Positions 21,897 through 34,169 of a DNA stretch of 64,000 bases are shown here, piece after piece; the first letter of the stretch is position 1; each line of letters starts with the position of its first letter. Origin of the DNA: Craterostigma plantagineum (Eukaryota; Streptophyta; Magnoliopsida; Lamiales; Linderniaceae). The position numbers were made by a program, and so were the translations under genes. Below the pieces are notes generated by a model. The model ran no database searches, had not been told where the DNA came from, and saw nothing but the letters and a program-made list of their open reading frames with translations. The DNA lies in contig JAPQWV010001106.1 in assembly GCA_027422505.1 (NCBI GenBank), positions 1-64,000 on the forward strand. The letters are read 5' to 3'.

Positions 21897-23213
21897 TGTA
21901 GACAATTAAAAAATTAATTGTCTATTTATATTATTGGGATTTAATGAAACAATTCCAAGAAATTAAATAAAGTCCTTTAATTAAATTGCTATTTATTGAG
22001 ATCTATAAATTAATCTCAAGTTAATAAATAGTTTATTTAATTAATAAATTAATATCATATATGATAATATATATTCCTTTTATACAAAATACTATACATG
22101 GTAAATATGTGTAGGGATTTGCTAAATAAGTAAAGGATCAAATCAAATATGTCAAATATGGAATAAAATCAAATCAAATCAAAACCAAATCATATATGGA
22201 TGAAATCCGCATAAATATGGAAGAAATCATCCCAAAAGGATTACGCTTTCCGTAATTGTGAATTCTCTACGCCTATAAATATGGGGCTTCAGAATTCAGA
22301 AATCACAAGTCAGAGGACAACGGCAAAGCGAAACTTCGAGAGACGATATAAGACTTTTAAAGCAATCCATTCTCTCAAATATGTTCGTCGCATTCAAATC
22401 GCAGTCCAAAGATGAGAATCGAGTACGAAACTTCGTTAGACGATATAAGTCTTTCTGTGAAAGCAATCCTTTCTTTCGAAGTCGTTCGTATTCGGATCAA
22501 AGGCAGGATATTGCGAGGCTTCGTCAGACGATATAAGTCTTTCTGTGAAAGCATTCCTTTCTTTCGAAGTCGTTCGTATCCGGATCAAAGGCAGGATATT
22601 GCGGGGCTTCGTCAGATGATATAAGTCTTTCTGTGAAAGCATCCTTTCTTTCGAAGTCGTCCCCATTCGGATCAAAGGTGCGAAACTTCGTCAGACGATA
22701 TAAGTCTTTTGTTAAAAGCATTATATTCTTTCGAAGTTGTTCGTAACTGAAGCAAAGCTCGAAACATCTGGATCCAAAGCGCTAAGTTCATAATGAAGCC
22801 CAAAAGCCCATGACGAAATTTTCGATAAGATCTCTTGGTCAAATCCCGAAGAAGTCCAGTTAAGATTCGTGAACAAGCCCGAAGGCCCGCGAAAAGGCAT
22901 CTACTAAGATTCGCGATCAAGTCCAACGGCCACGAAGAAATTTTACGAAAAGCCCAAATCAAGCCCAACTGCCCACGAAGAAAGCCCAACGGCCCACTTC
23001 ATACGTTTTCGCTAAGACGTCAAGTTCGTGATCAAGCCCAACGGCCCACGAAGAAAATCCCAAATCAAGAAACTCAAGATCAAGAATTTTCTGAAACCCT
23101 TTATTTGAAGAATCAGAGGAATAAGTAGAGATAGAATCCATTAAATTTCATCAAATTTGATTTGTACTATTTTTCTGATTATTTGATATTCGAATAAAAG
23201 AAAATACGCTACA
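21897..23213. mobile_element. Solo LTR, 1,317 bp, in element D LTR
   Basis: TGTAGACAATT...ACGCTACA with a perfect AATCT target duplication (21892-21896 and 23214-23218). The other element D LTR has uninterrupted sequence at this point (about 30737-30741). There is no PBS, polypurine tract or coding region, and only one LTR, so it was left by LTR-LTR recombination. It contains a five-copy tandem array (22344-22760) and several 'aagcccaa(c)ggcccacgaagaaa' units (22780-23070). It matches no other LTR in the window. Confidence 0.9.
22344..22760. repeat. Five-copy tandem array inside the solo LTR
   Basis: Units starting 'cgatataagtctttctgtgaa' begin near 22344, 22441, 22529, 22617 and 22696, so the period is 79-97 bp. 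The middle units are the most alike. Short peptides read through the array are a product of the repeat and not a gene. Confidence 0.9.
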
Positions 23214-24767
23214 AATCTCGAGACCTTTAATTGAGAAAGAGAAAATATCGAAGTCTTTAGTTAATCAATTTTGAGATCTTTAGTTGAGGAAATTCGAAGT
23301 CTTTAATTAACTAATCTCGAGGTCTTAGTTAAGTAAATGTCGAAATGCTCTATAGCAGATTTCGAGACTTATCATGACATTATCTCAACTACTTTCAAAA
23401 CCTTATGTCGAGATCTTTATTTGATATTGAAATCTTTGAGTTTCAAATGGACAACATTTCGACATCTTCCTAGTAAATCTATGTCGAGGACTTAACATGA
23501 CATCTAGAAATACATCTCGATATTTTAGCTAATTGAATCTCTGATCTCGACATTATAACATAAGACATATTATATCGAGATTCCCCTCCCTTGAATTCTT
23601 AAGAACGAGATGAATTCCATACTATTCATGTACCGAAATATATTCATCAAGTCAAGATGCTTTAAAAACTCAAACCTATATTAACCCTTAGTAGACTTCA
23701 ATATCGAACTTATCTCAAGAAACAACCCTATTCAAAATCTGAAACCCTGATTCTGTCAAGTTACGAAAATCTCTACAAACCTAATACAAATCGATTTCTA
23801 TAATGATAACATATTACAAGTAAACTTATAAATGTTCAATTCTTATTCCTATATCGAAATTATTCCTATAAATATTAGTCATTTGCTTAATATGATTATT
23901 GATCTCTAACAGGTATATATATATTATCAAAGCAGTATTGAGTTTCTTTACCTTCAGAAATTTGCCCAATTTTGTTCAGATTTCGATTGTTATTTGAATT
24001 CCTTGCTTCTTCCTTGTTCTAAGTGCTTCCTAAATAATTAGCTAAATGATACCTTTTATTCTTATCCTCAGTTAACGTGTACTACTAACTCAATGACATG
24101 GATATTTCATCAATCATTATCATGATCTTATCTAATATGTGTTATTTTATTATTACAGTTATTTTCCTTCATAACTAAGTTTTAAATATCTATTACTAGG
24201 AATTATTTAATTCACTACACGTTATTACATCGAGAGTCTAAGTTCTAGTGATTTCTATATTAGAATTCGAGTTCTTGATTGAAAGATTTCGAGGTTTTAT
24301 TCTTTTTTTTTAATTTCTAAATCTCGAAATGCTTGAGTAAGAAATTCGAAGTCCTCAATGACTAAGTCTCGAAATCTTTCAGTAAGGAATTTCGAAGTCT
24401 TTATTAAATAGATCTCGAAATTTTTATGAAAATATTTCGACATTATACTGAAGGATTTCAAGATTCTTCTTTAGCTATACTTTAATATTGTTTAAATATT
24501 TCTTCTATTTTAAAGAACCTCAAGAATACCATTTAAGTTCTTAATTTATTTAATCACTTTAATTAATATATATAAAGTTTCTCAAAACCTGAGAAAACCC
24601 TAGAAATTTCTAGTTCCCGTAACATTCACTTCTATCTCTTGGGAACTAGAACTATAATACTTTAAATACCTTATTCTATATATATACCCCGGTTTTAAAA
24701 TTACTTAAATGAATGCATGAATTATATAAATGCGTGAAATTATGATATGAGGTTTCGGTTCCTGACA

Positions 24768-24785
24768 ATTCTCCCCCCTTTTAAA
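24768..24785 (-). other. Polypurine tract of element D
   Basis: The minus strand reads AAAAGGGGGGAGAAT directly before the TGTCAGG start of the 3' LTR. Confidence 0.9.
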
Positions 24786-26160
24786 AATTTCGACCTCGAA
24801 ATTTCGTACATGTCTCAGTCAATAATGGGTACTGGGTCTTCATATGTTCTATGGTTTCCCACGTAGCTTCACGAGTCGAATGATTCTTCCATCTCACTTT
24901 TACCATCGGAATCGTTTTATTCCGTAACTGCTTATCAGCATATTCTAGAACTTCTGTCGGTTCTTCTACATAACTAAGATCTTCCGAAACGTTCACTTGT
25001 TCCTCATGTAGAACATGAGATGGATCTGACCTATACCGTCGCAACATACTGACATGAAAAACATGTGTATTTGCGACAGTTCAGGTGGTAATGCGAGTCG
25101 ATACGCTAACGGTCCAATCCTTTCAAGTACTTCATAAGGTCCAATATAACGTGAACTTAACTTCCTTTCTTTCCAAATCTTAGAACACCTTTCCATGGCG
25201 ATACTCGTAGAAATACTTTCTCTCCAACTTTATATTCCATTTCCCGTCGATGTTGATCAATGTAACTCTTTTGTCGATCTTGAGCTGCTTTAAGCCGACT
25301 TTTAACAATTTTTATCTTTTCCATTGTATCTTGAATCAGATCTGGCCCTTCTAATACCCGTTCACCTTCCATGTCCCAACATATTGGATTTCGGCACTTT
25401 CGACCATATAAAGCTTCGTAAGGTGCCATACCAATACTTGAGTAATATTGATTATTATAGGCGAATTCCATTAACGCTATATAATCATCCCATGATCCTT
25501 TGAATTCGATTACACACACTCGAAGCATGTCTTCCAGGGTTTGTATTGTCCTTTCTGACTGTCCGTCTGTCTGCGGATGAAACGCCGTACTAAAATGCAA
25601 TTTAGTTCCGAGCCCTTCCTTTAAACTTCCCCAAAATCTGGAAGTAAATCGGGGATCACGATCGAATACTATTGACGTAGGTACTCCATGTAGTCGAACT
25701 ATTTAATTGACGTATCTTTTCGCCAGATATTCCAGCGTAGAACCCCATCGAAATGGCAAGAAGTGTGCCGATTTCGTAAGTCTATCAACAATTACCCAAA
25801 CGGCGTCATTTTCTTAGCTGTTGGAGGAAGACCATATAGAAAATCCATCGTTATACGCTCCCATTTCCAAACAGGTATGGGTAAAGGATGTAATTTACCA
25901 GCAGGTGCTGGTGTTCGGCTTTAATCTGTTGACAAGTTAAAACATTTTAACACGTATTCCGCTACGTCTTTCTTCATTCTTGGCCACCAATAATGAGATT
26001 TGATGGTTTGATACATTTTTGTACTGCCCGGATGCATAGCATAAGGGGCAGTATGCGCTTCATCCATTATTTCCTGTCGAATGTTGTCAATATTGGGGAC
26101 ACATAATCGACTATTGATTATCATAACACCATTTTCATTTATGACAAACGACTTCGTCAA
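24786..26160 (-). pseudogene. Element D integrase with chromodomain-like tail
   Basis: The minus strand starts with the N-terminal zinc-binding part at 26160-25930 (HTAPYAMHPGSTKMYQTIK, then YWWPRMKKDV). Core pieces are at about 25900-25560, including the [12 protein letters not shown] block with its catalytic Glu. From 25600 to 25157 follow [11 protein letters not shown] and [14 protein letters not shown]. The GPF/Y-like stretch (RYIGPYEVLERIGPLAYRL) is at 25196-24993 and a tail at 25047-24786 has VRWKNHSTREATWE. The tail matches the truncated chromodomain of Tekay elements. Frames change around 25150, 25030 and 25910. Confidence 0.9.
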
Positions 26161-26164
26161 CCCA

Positions 26165-26730
26165 TGTTTTACTTTTCTGCAATACTTGCCGATTTCTCTT
26201 CCTTAAACTGAGCTTGCTTTATTCGATCCAACATAATAGGATGAATTACCATTGAAGCACATACAATACCTACATCATTCACTTCTATTTCAATATTCAT
26301 CTTCCTTAGACTAATCAGATTCGATAATGAATATGATTTCCGACTTAATGCGTCTGCCATAACATTTGCTTTTCCTGGATGATACTCTATAGTGCAATCA
26401 TAGTCCTTTAACAGCTCAATCCATCGCCTTTGTCTCATATTCAATTCTTTCTGACTCAGCAGATACTTCAAACTTTTATGATCGGTGAAATCTGAAATTT
26501 CGTACCATATAAGTAATGTCGCCATATCTTTAATGCGAACACTACTGCCGCTAATTCCAAATCATGTGTTGGATAGGATACTTCATACGGCTTTAACTGC
26601 CGTGACGCATATGCCACTACTTTTCCATGTTGCATTAAAACACATCTCAATCCTTGATGAGATGCGTCACTATAAATCAAAAATCCATTTGTACCTGATG
26701 GAATTGTTAACACTGGAGCTGTTGTTAATC
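26165..26730 (-). pseudogene. Element D RNase H
   Basis: Gypsy RNase H degrades the RNA template during cDNA synthesis. The N-terminal catalytic block [10 protein letters not shown] is at about 26690, followed by [19 protein letters not shown], with the Glu in the expected position. After a frameshift near 26510 come [21 protein letters not shown] and [16 protein letters not shown]. It follows RT and precedes integrase, as usual for gypsy. Confidence 0.92.
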
Positions 26731-27838
26731 ACTTCTTTAATTCTTCAAAACTCTTCTGGCACTCCTCGGTCCATTTGAAAACCGTCCCTTTTTCGTAATA
26801 ATTTCGTCATTGGAGCGGCTATGAGAGAGAAATTCTCTACAAACCTTCTGTAATATCCAGCTAATCCTAGAAAACTGCGAACCTCTGCCACGTTCTTACG
26901 ACTTTCCCATTTGATTACTGCTTCAATTTTCTTGGGATCAACTTGAATTCCTTCGCCAGATACCACGTTGCCAAAAATACTACTTGATCCAACCAAAATT
27001 CGCATTTTGATAATTTCGCATATAGCTTCTTTTCTCGTAAGGTTTGAAGAACAATTCTTAAATGCTGTTTATGTTCTTCTTTTGACCTAGAATATACCAA
27101 TATATCATCTATGAAAACAATCACGAACTGGTCCAAATAGGGTCGGAAAACATCGTTCATTAACGCCATAAAGACTGCAGGGGCATTCGTCAGTCCAAAC
27201 GGCATAACCAAGAATTCGTAATGCCCATATCTTGTTCTAAAGGCCGTCTTGGAATATCATCTTTTGCAATCTTTATTTGATGGTACCCCGATCTTAGGTC
27301 AATCTTTGAAAAGACCTTAGAACCCTGTAGTTGATCAAACAAATCGTCAATTCGAGGAACGGATACTTGTTTTCACCGTCACTTTGTTCAACTGTCTGTA
27401 GTCGATACATGATCTGAGCGTACCATCCTTCTTTTTAACAAAGAGCACAGGCGCTCCCCATGGTGATAGACTTGGTCGTATATATCCTTTATCTAATAAT
27501 TCTTTCAACTGTACTTTTAACTCGTTCAGCTCTATTGGTGCCATTCGATATGGTGGAATAGAAATTGGTGCCGTGCCAGGTTGTAGTTCAATCGTAAACT
27601 CTGTAACTCGATCTGGTGGTAATCCAGACAAATCCTCCGGGAAAACATCAGGGTATTCATTTACCACAGCAATATCTTCCACCTTTAATCCATACAATCG
27701 TGTATCTATAATATACGCCATATAACATTGACATTTTTTTCTTATCAATTTGGATGCTTGTAAACTAGAGATCTGACATGCCGTCCATACGTTCTTTTCT
27801 CCCTTAAGTATTATATGGGTTTGATCTATAGGGGTCAA
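26730..27838 (-). pseudogene. Element D reverse transcriptase
   Basis: The N-terminal part at 27838-27347 has the polymerase entry motifs [33 protein letters not shown] and [13 protein letters not shown]. Small deletions near 27360 break the frame just before the LPRIDDL region. The part at 27211-26915 has [13 protein letters not shown] and the catalytic FIDDILVYS box. The thumb region at 27005-26745 has RSFLGLAGYYRRFVENFS. Catalytic residues are present, but at least three frameshifts interrupt it. Confidence 0.93.
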
Positions 27839-28160
27839 TTCAATTTCCTTTTTGAAAAATCAAGCTTCGCCCGGTATCTTGACAGCCAGTCCATGCCTAA
27901 TATTACGTCGAAATCCATTAAAGGAATAACGAATAGGGTTGCTCGCATCTCTATCCCTTTACTGACCATTCTGCATTCTAAGTATACTGTATTCACTGTA
28001 ACTGTTTCGCCCGTTGGAAATCGAACATACAATTCCTCTGCTAGGGGTTCGGGTTTATCAGGTAATAAAGATGCAAATGTTCGTGATATGAATGAATGTG
28101 TGGCACCTGGATCGAACAAAACATATGCATCAATATCACATATAGATAATTACCCATAAT
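27835..28160 (-). pseudogene. Element D protease
   Basis: Retropepsin-like. It opens with FDPGATHSFIS, where the family usually has FDSGATHSF, so the catalytic triplet is DPG. FVIPLMDFDVILGMDWL follows near the C-terminus. The frame is open for 94 residues and runs into RT. Confidence 0.88.
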
Positions 28161-28299
28161 CACGTGTGATCCCTCTTTGGCCTCCTCACGAGTCATGGTG
28201 AAAATCCTGGCTTGTGCTGGCGACCTATAGGCTTGGCCTCCTGAACCTCCTCTTCCAGAACTTGTGCTAAACGATCATCGACCCCTTCCTCTTCCACGA

Positions 28300-29350
28300 T
28301 TTGCATAAGTTCCGCTGATTCTTGATTGATTTACTGTGGGTTCTATTTGTAATGTTGGGCAATTCCTTGCTAAGTGTCCCCGTTGCCCACATTGAAAACA
28401 TTCGCCTGTGAGCCATCTACAGACGACCAGATGGCTCTTCCCGCAATGTTCACATGCTGGTATGGTCTGTGCAATTCCTCGTCCGACGGTCTCATTCCGC
28501 CCGTACTGCCCCTTGCGGCACTACTTTGCATACTCATTGGTCTAGGTGTACTATACGTCTTTTTCGTCTTTCACTCGACGACTCCTCCCCGGCCTTCTTT
28601 TATTACTTTGGAAGTTTCTAGATTCAGTCTCTAATCTTTCAGCCCGGATCGCTGCCGCCCTTAACTTTCCATAGGACTCCATGTCTGATGGTGTGATACG
28701 ATTTCTAATCGTGTATCGAAGTCCAGCTTCAAATCTTCGACACTTGTTTCTTTCAGTAGCAACCATATGAGGAGCATAACGGGGACAACACCTCATATTC
28801 ACCTACAGATTTATTTCCTTGCTTAAGTTCCAAGAACTCCTTTTCCTTCTGATCCTTATAAACTTCTGGCATATAGGTGTTGTTGAACTCTCTTAAGAAA
28901 ATTCTCCCAAGTTAGCACTGGAGGTTGTGCATACTATCTGGAACTGTTTTCCCCCATTCATATGCATGCCCTTGTAAGAGTGACACTGCATAATCAAACT
29001 TCTCCTCTGGTGTACACTGCATCATATTAAAAAACCCTTTCTGTTCTTTTTAGCCACGTTTCAGCCTCAGCACGATCCGTTGTTCCCATAAAATCCACAG
29101 CACCCAATTTCCTAAGCTTATCATATCTCCTTTCACGGGGAATTGTCAGGGGATTTCACGCTCATTACGCATAAGCGTATGAGATGAATTAGATTCAGGT
29201 ACAGCCGATCTTTCTCCTCCCCCCATCGTAGGCTCATCGTGTTCTACATGCAATGGTTCACTTACTGCCCTTCTCCTAAATATGCAAAAAGAATTTCAGG
29301 GCACACCATAAAAATGCACATACCATGCAAATGTCTACAGAACCTAAACC
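28300..29350 (-). pseudogene. Element D gag, broken
   Basis: From the PBS (29354) downward the frames are short. The best-preserved capsid part is at 28802-28551 (EAGLRYTIRNRI and AAIRAERLE). The nucleocapsid part at about 28455-28355 has CEHCGKSHLVVC followed by the CCHC knuckle CFQCGQRGHLARNC, the two-part cysteine pattern typical of Tekay-type gypsy Gag. No complete frame remains. Confidence 0.85.
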
Positions 29351-29353
29351 TAG

Positions 29354-29365
29354 GCTCTGATACCA
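29354..29365 (-). other. Primer binding site of element D
   Basis: TGGTATCAGAGC on the minus strand, 5 nt from the LTR end. Confidence 0.92.
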
Positions 29366-29370
29366 CTACA

Positions 29371-30614
29371 TGTAGCGCCCCGTTTCCTATTACCTTTTAT
29401 GCCGCTTAAAATATTCATATAAAATTTTTCGCGATTCCCATAACCATTCTCTTTACAAAAACGGGCGCATACATCCAATCTAGTTCCCTTCACAATAATG
29501 TACATATATGTACCTATCATACGAGTCACAAAAAGGAATAGTCTAAATCCGTTTCTATTCTATATGCTAACGATGAACCAGAGGGGAGCAGGAGGAGAGC
29601 GTAGCTGGCCAACCTTGAATCCATGCTTTACGATTATGCTTTCTACGCAGTCTGCTAATTATCTACACAACTGTGAAGACACCGATTCAGAGTATGATCG
29701 CAACCTGTTAACTAATACAAGTAACAATAAAATAAACAGTAGTCTATTCCTTTCCATCAATATTGTAACCATGCCATTTCAAATCACATAATCATCATTC
29801 ATATAACGATCATTCACACGATCCGTAGATCACATGCCATTCTATATGTCCATTTATTTTGATACTCCCGTTATAGACTAGCTAGACTGTACTGTACGCC
29901 CAGTCGGCGCCCATGCATGGGACTCTATAACCATGCGTAATCCCCCGATTTGTAGGGATACGTATTGCCTGTACAGGACTCTATAAGATCCCCCGATTTG
30001 TAGGGATATATGCCGTAGCATCCGTATCATACCCTCTGTAGTCGTAGCAGTCATAACGGTTTCTCTCTTATTTTATATGTATGCAATGCTATATAAAACA
30101 CCTTATATAACACGTAATCATATAAGAGCATGTTACGGTCACATAGTTCACATCGATTCATAAATAGCACATATATCACGTACTAATCGATAATTCATAT
30201 AAAACATGTAAGCATATAAGGCACATAAGGTACATGTCGCAAATCATACTCACAAGTTTCGCCAATTTCTCTCCGTTCGCTTAATCGACTTTGCCCTTGC
30301 CCTTATCGGACTCCTGACCTATACAATTATTTTATCCATAAATATGAAGTCCTATAATGACATGCGTGCGTGATATGCGTGATTACTTTGATCCGTAATG
30401 TTTACTTTCTGTTTATCAGTTATAATGTATTAGACTCCTGGCTTAAAGGTTTTATGTTTAATCAATATCGAACCTGCATTAAAAGTTGGTAACTATACTA
30501 TACCGAAAATATCATTGAAAACCCTAATTCTTATTGTGTTGACAACCCTAAAAATATCGAAACTTATTAAATTCTAAAAGTCCGTATCATACCGAATATC
30601 TTATACAAAAATAA

Positions 30615-30652
<38 letters not shown>

Positions 30653-32294
30653 GGTTCCTCCAAATTTTGAAAACCCTAATACCCATATACATATAATATA
30701 TATATATATATAATATTACATTAGCCAATTTAACAATCTCGAGACCTTAATTGAGAAAGAGAAAATATCGAAGTCTTTAGTTAATCAATTTTGAGATCTT
30801 TACTTGAGGAAATTCGAAGTCTTTAATTAACTAGTCTCGAGGTCTTTAGTTAAGTAAATGTCGAAATGCTCTATAGCAGATTTCGAGACTTATCATGACA
30901 TTATCTCAACTACTTTCAAAACCTTATGTCGAGATCTTTATTTGATATTGAAATCTTTTGAGTTTCAAATGGACAACATTTCGACATCTTCCTAGTAAAT
31001 CTATGTCGAGGACTTATATGACATCTAGAAATACATCTCGATATTTTAGCAAATTTAATTTCTGATCTCGACATTATAACATAAATCGACATATTATATC
31101 AAGATTCCCCTCCCTTGAATTCTTAAGAACAAGATGAATTCCATACTATTCATGTACCGAAATATATTCATCAAGTCAAGATGCTTTAAAAACTCAAACC
31201 TATATTAACCCTTAGTATACTTCAATATCGAACTTATCTCAAGAAACAACCCTATTCAAAATCTGAAAACCCTAATTCTGTCAAGTTACGAAAATCTCTA
31301 CAAACCTAATACAAATCGATTTCTATAATGATAACATATTACAAGTAAACTAATAAATGTTCAATTCTTATTCCTATATCGAAATTATTCCTATAAAAAT
31401 TAGTCATTTGCTTAATATGATTATTGATCTCTAACAGGCATATATATATTATCAAAGCAGTATTGAGTTTCTTTACCTTCAGAAATTTGCCCAGTTTTGT
31501 TAGATTTCGATTGTTATTTGAATTCCTTGCTTCTTCCTTGTTCTAAGTGCTTCCTAAATAATTAGCTAAATGATACCTTTTATTCTTTTCCTAAGTTAAC
31601 GTGTACTACTAACTCAATGACATGGATATTTCATCAATCATTATCATGATCTTATCTAATATGTGTTATTTTATTATTACAGTTATTTTCCTTCATAACT
31701 AAGTTTTAAATATCTATACTAGGAATTATTTAATTCACTACACGTTATTACATCTGAGAGTCTAAGTTCTAGTGATTTCTATATTAGAATTTCGAGTTCT
31801 TTGATTGAAAGATTTCGAGGTTTTATTTTTTTTTTTTAATTTCTAAATCTCGAAATGCTTGAGTAAGAAATTCGAAGTCCTCAATAACTAAGTCTCGAAA
31901 TCTTTCAGTAAGGAATTTCGAAGTATTTATTAAATAGATCTCGAAATTTTTATGAAAATATTTCGACATTATACTGAAGGATTTCAAGATTCTTCTTTAG
32001 CTATACTTTAATATTGTTTAAATATTTCTTTTATTTTAAAGAACCTCAAGAATACCATTAAATTTCCTAATTATTTAATCACTTTAATTAATATACATAA
32101 AGTTTCTCAAAACCTGAGAAAACCCTAGAAATTTCTAGTTCCCGTAACATTCACTTCTATCTCTTTGGGAACTAGAACTATAATACTTTAAATACCTTAT
32201 TCTATATATATACCTCCGTTTTAAAATTACTTAAATGAATGCATGAATTTATATAAATGCGTGAAATTATGATATGAGATTTCGGTTCCTGACA
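29371..32294 (-). repeat. 5' LTR of element D, 2,924 bp
   Basis: On the plus strand TGTAGCGCCCCG...TTCCTGACA. It is the uninterrupted copy and the reference for locating both insertions in the other LTR. It contains an AC/AT microsatellite at 30614-30652 and the 'ctcgaaatcttt'-type motif arrays at 30735-31000 and 31790-31980. Confidence 0.95.
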
Positions 32295-34003
32295 TATTGC
32301 TTCTTATATTTTGGAGAAACTTGTTTTAAGATTCCTCCAAAACCTAAATCAGATGCATCAGTCTCAATACTTTTCTGCCAATTAGGATTAGCAAGCATAA
32401 GACATGGTAAATGCGTGACTTTATTCTTAATTTTCTTAATTATTTCAGTATGACTATTTATCCATGACAAGGTATCTTTTTCTATCTATCGTATAAAATA
32501 GATGTATCAATTGCAAGATTTTTATAATAAGGAAGCTGCGTTTTGCCAAAAATTTGATCTGGAAATTTAGACACAAATTCAATACTTCTATTAATAGGAT
32601 TAACATGACCTTTTTCAATTGTATTACCCAAAAATCGAACTTTAGTTTGAAATAAAACCATTTTTGAACTAGATAAAACAATCCATTATTAATAACAATT
32701 TTCTTAAAAATATCAAGATGTTTAAAATGGGTTTTAATATATTTAGAAAAGATTAAAATATCATCAATATAAACGAAAATAAAATTACTATAAGGAATAA
32801 AATGTCGTTCATAATATTTGAAATTTAGAAGGAGCATTTTTGAAACCAAAAGCATAACGTTCCATTCAAATTGTCCAATTGGGACTGTAAAGGCAGTTTT
32901 ATATCTATCTTTCTCAGCAATTTGAATTGCCCAAAAACCTGATTTTAAATCAAATTTTGAAAATATAATGACATTAATAATCTATCTAAAAGATCTTTTT
33001 TTATTCGGAATATAATACCTAATCCATTTTAAACCTTATTTATTGGTTTATAATTAATAACTAACCTGGGTGCTCCCCTTTCCTTTTCGGCATGATTATT
33101 AACATAAAATGCAGTGCACGACCAAGGTGATTTCGAAGGTTTTATTAAACCTTTCTGTAAAATAGAAGTTATTTCTTTTTTACATAGTTCTAATAATTCA
33201 GAATTCATTTGACAGGGACGAGCTTTAGTGGGAATATTTTTCTATTCCAAAACGCACTAGGAAGATCGTTGCATAATTGCCACGTAAATTCATTATGTAA
33301 TAATTTAACTTTTCTTGTAACTTAGGATTTTGGACTTTATCCTCAATCGTAAGTATAATAATATCATGATTAAGGTAATTTACCTGATTTTCTTTTGCTT
33401 TAATAAGAATAGAATCCTTAATTTCTTGAAAATCCTTAAAAAGGGTTCGGTAATGAATTCAAAGTATACTTCTTTATTTATTAAGCTCCTTTAAATCCAT
33501 ATTCATCAATATTTCTAATAGGGAATATTTTTCTAAGAAATGGAGTAGCAATAATTACTTGATTAGTAATATTCTTGACTAGCAAAAATGACATAGGAAT
33601 ACAGACCTTATTTTTACAAATAAAGGCCTTAGGAATTTTGTAATTTATTTGCAACTTTTCTCCGCTTGTAGAGCTAATAGAATGAGTTGTTTTATGGAAA
33701 TATTGGGTAGGATTATTCTTCTTGAATGCAGTTTAAATCTGCTCCGCTGTCAATTAACGCAATAAGATTCTTTTGAAAATTTCCGTCAATATGTAGTGAT
33801 ATTTTCACTAACCATTTCGGGAAGTAATTACTTCTAAGGTTGAAAGAAAATTATCATTCCCTACATTATCAGAATATTAATAAATTCTTCGTAAGCTTTT
33901 GATTCTTCAACAATTTCGTTTGCCGTTTCCAATTTAGAAAATCTTCTTTCTAAATCAATATGACGTAGATTTAAATTTTTTATTTCAGTTTTAAGATTGG
34001 AAA
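32295..34003 (-). pseudogene. Endogenous pararetrovirus: protease and reverse transcriptase
   Basis: The minus strand from 34003 begins with a charged stretch of unknown role. The aspartic protease follows, with its DSGAD active site at 33752-33738. RT blocks run from about 33130 to 32480, with the catalytic YIDDILIF box at about 32780-32757. The start of RNase H (TDASDLGFGGILKQ) is at about 32365-32320. Element D then interrupts, and the sequence resumes at 14919. Protease fused upstream of RT-RNase H without integrase, and these motifs, fit Caulimoviridae and not LTR retrotransposons. Stops and frameshifts occur in every block, so it is a fossil copy. Confidence 0.88.
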
Positions 34004-34135
34004 TTCGGATATTATTTGAAACTACAAAAATCTATATTTTCGTTCTAAGACTTTGATTAATTATTCCAATATTAATTCACAGACTTGCATAATTAATTAC
34101 ATCAAAATCCCGTCTTAAAGTTAACGGGTATTATG
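34004..34135 (-). repeat. Remnant of element E 3' LTR
   Basis: Matches 41016-41149 (the LTR start as read on the minus strand) with scattered differences. The terminal TG is changed to CA. The match stops abruptly at 'ttcggat', where pararetrovirus sequence begins. Confidence 0.9.
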
Positions 34136-34150
34136 TCCTCCCCCTTAAAA
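34136..34150 (-). other. Polypurine tract of element E
   Basis: The minus strand reads TTTTAAGGGGGAGGA before the LTR remnant. Confidence 0.88.
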
Positions 34151-34169
34151 GAATTTCGTCCCCGAAATT

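Larger units (their letters stand above)
14920..24767 (-). repeat. 3' LTR of element D, interrupted twice
   Basis: Made of 14920-15426, 21020-21896 and 23219-24767 with the two insertions removed, totalling about 2.93 kb against 2,924 bp for the other LTR. It carries an AC/AT microsatellite (21764-21819) and, beyond it, many diverged copies of a short 'tctcgaaatctt/ttcgaagtcttt' motif (23219-23600 and 24230-24450). Confidence 0.92.
14920..32294 (-). mobile_element. Gypsy element D, Tekay-type chromovirus, with nested insertions
   Basis: LTRs of about 2.93 kb after removing insertions: 14920-24767 minus C and the solo LTR, and 29371-32294. The PBS is at 29354-29365 and the polypurine tract at 24768-24785. 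Minus-strand order is gag, protease, RT, RNase H, integrase, chromodomain-like tail. This gypsy order and the tail point to the Tekay (Del) chromoviruses. Both LTR ends are TG...CA and it is flanked by TATTC/TATTG. The LTRs differ by a few percent in the parts compared by eye. All domains are recognisable but carry frameshifts. Confidence 0.93.

Noticed and set aside
22344..22760. CRISPR-like array of regularly spaced repeats.
   Set aside because: Units are 79-97 bp, contiguous without unique spacers, and lie in a plant LTR. This is an ordinary tandem repeat.
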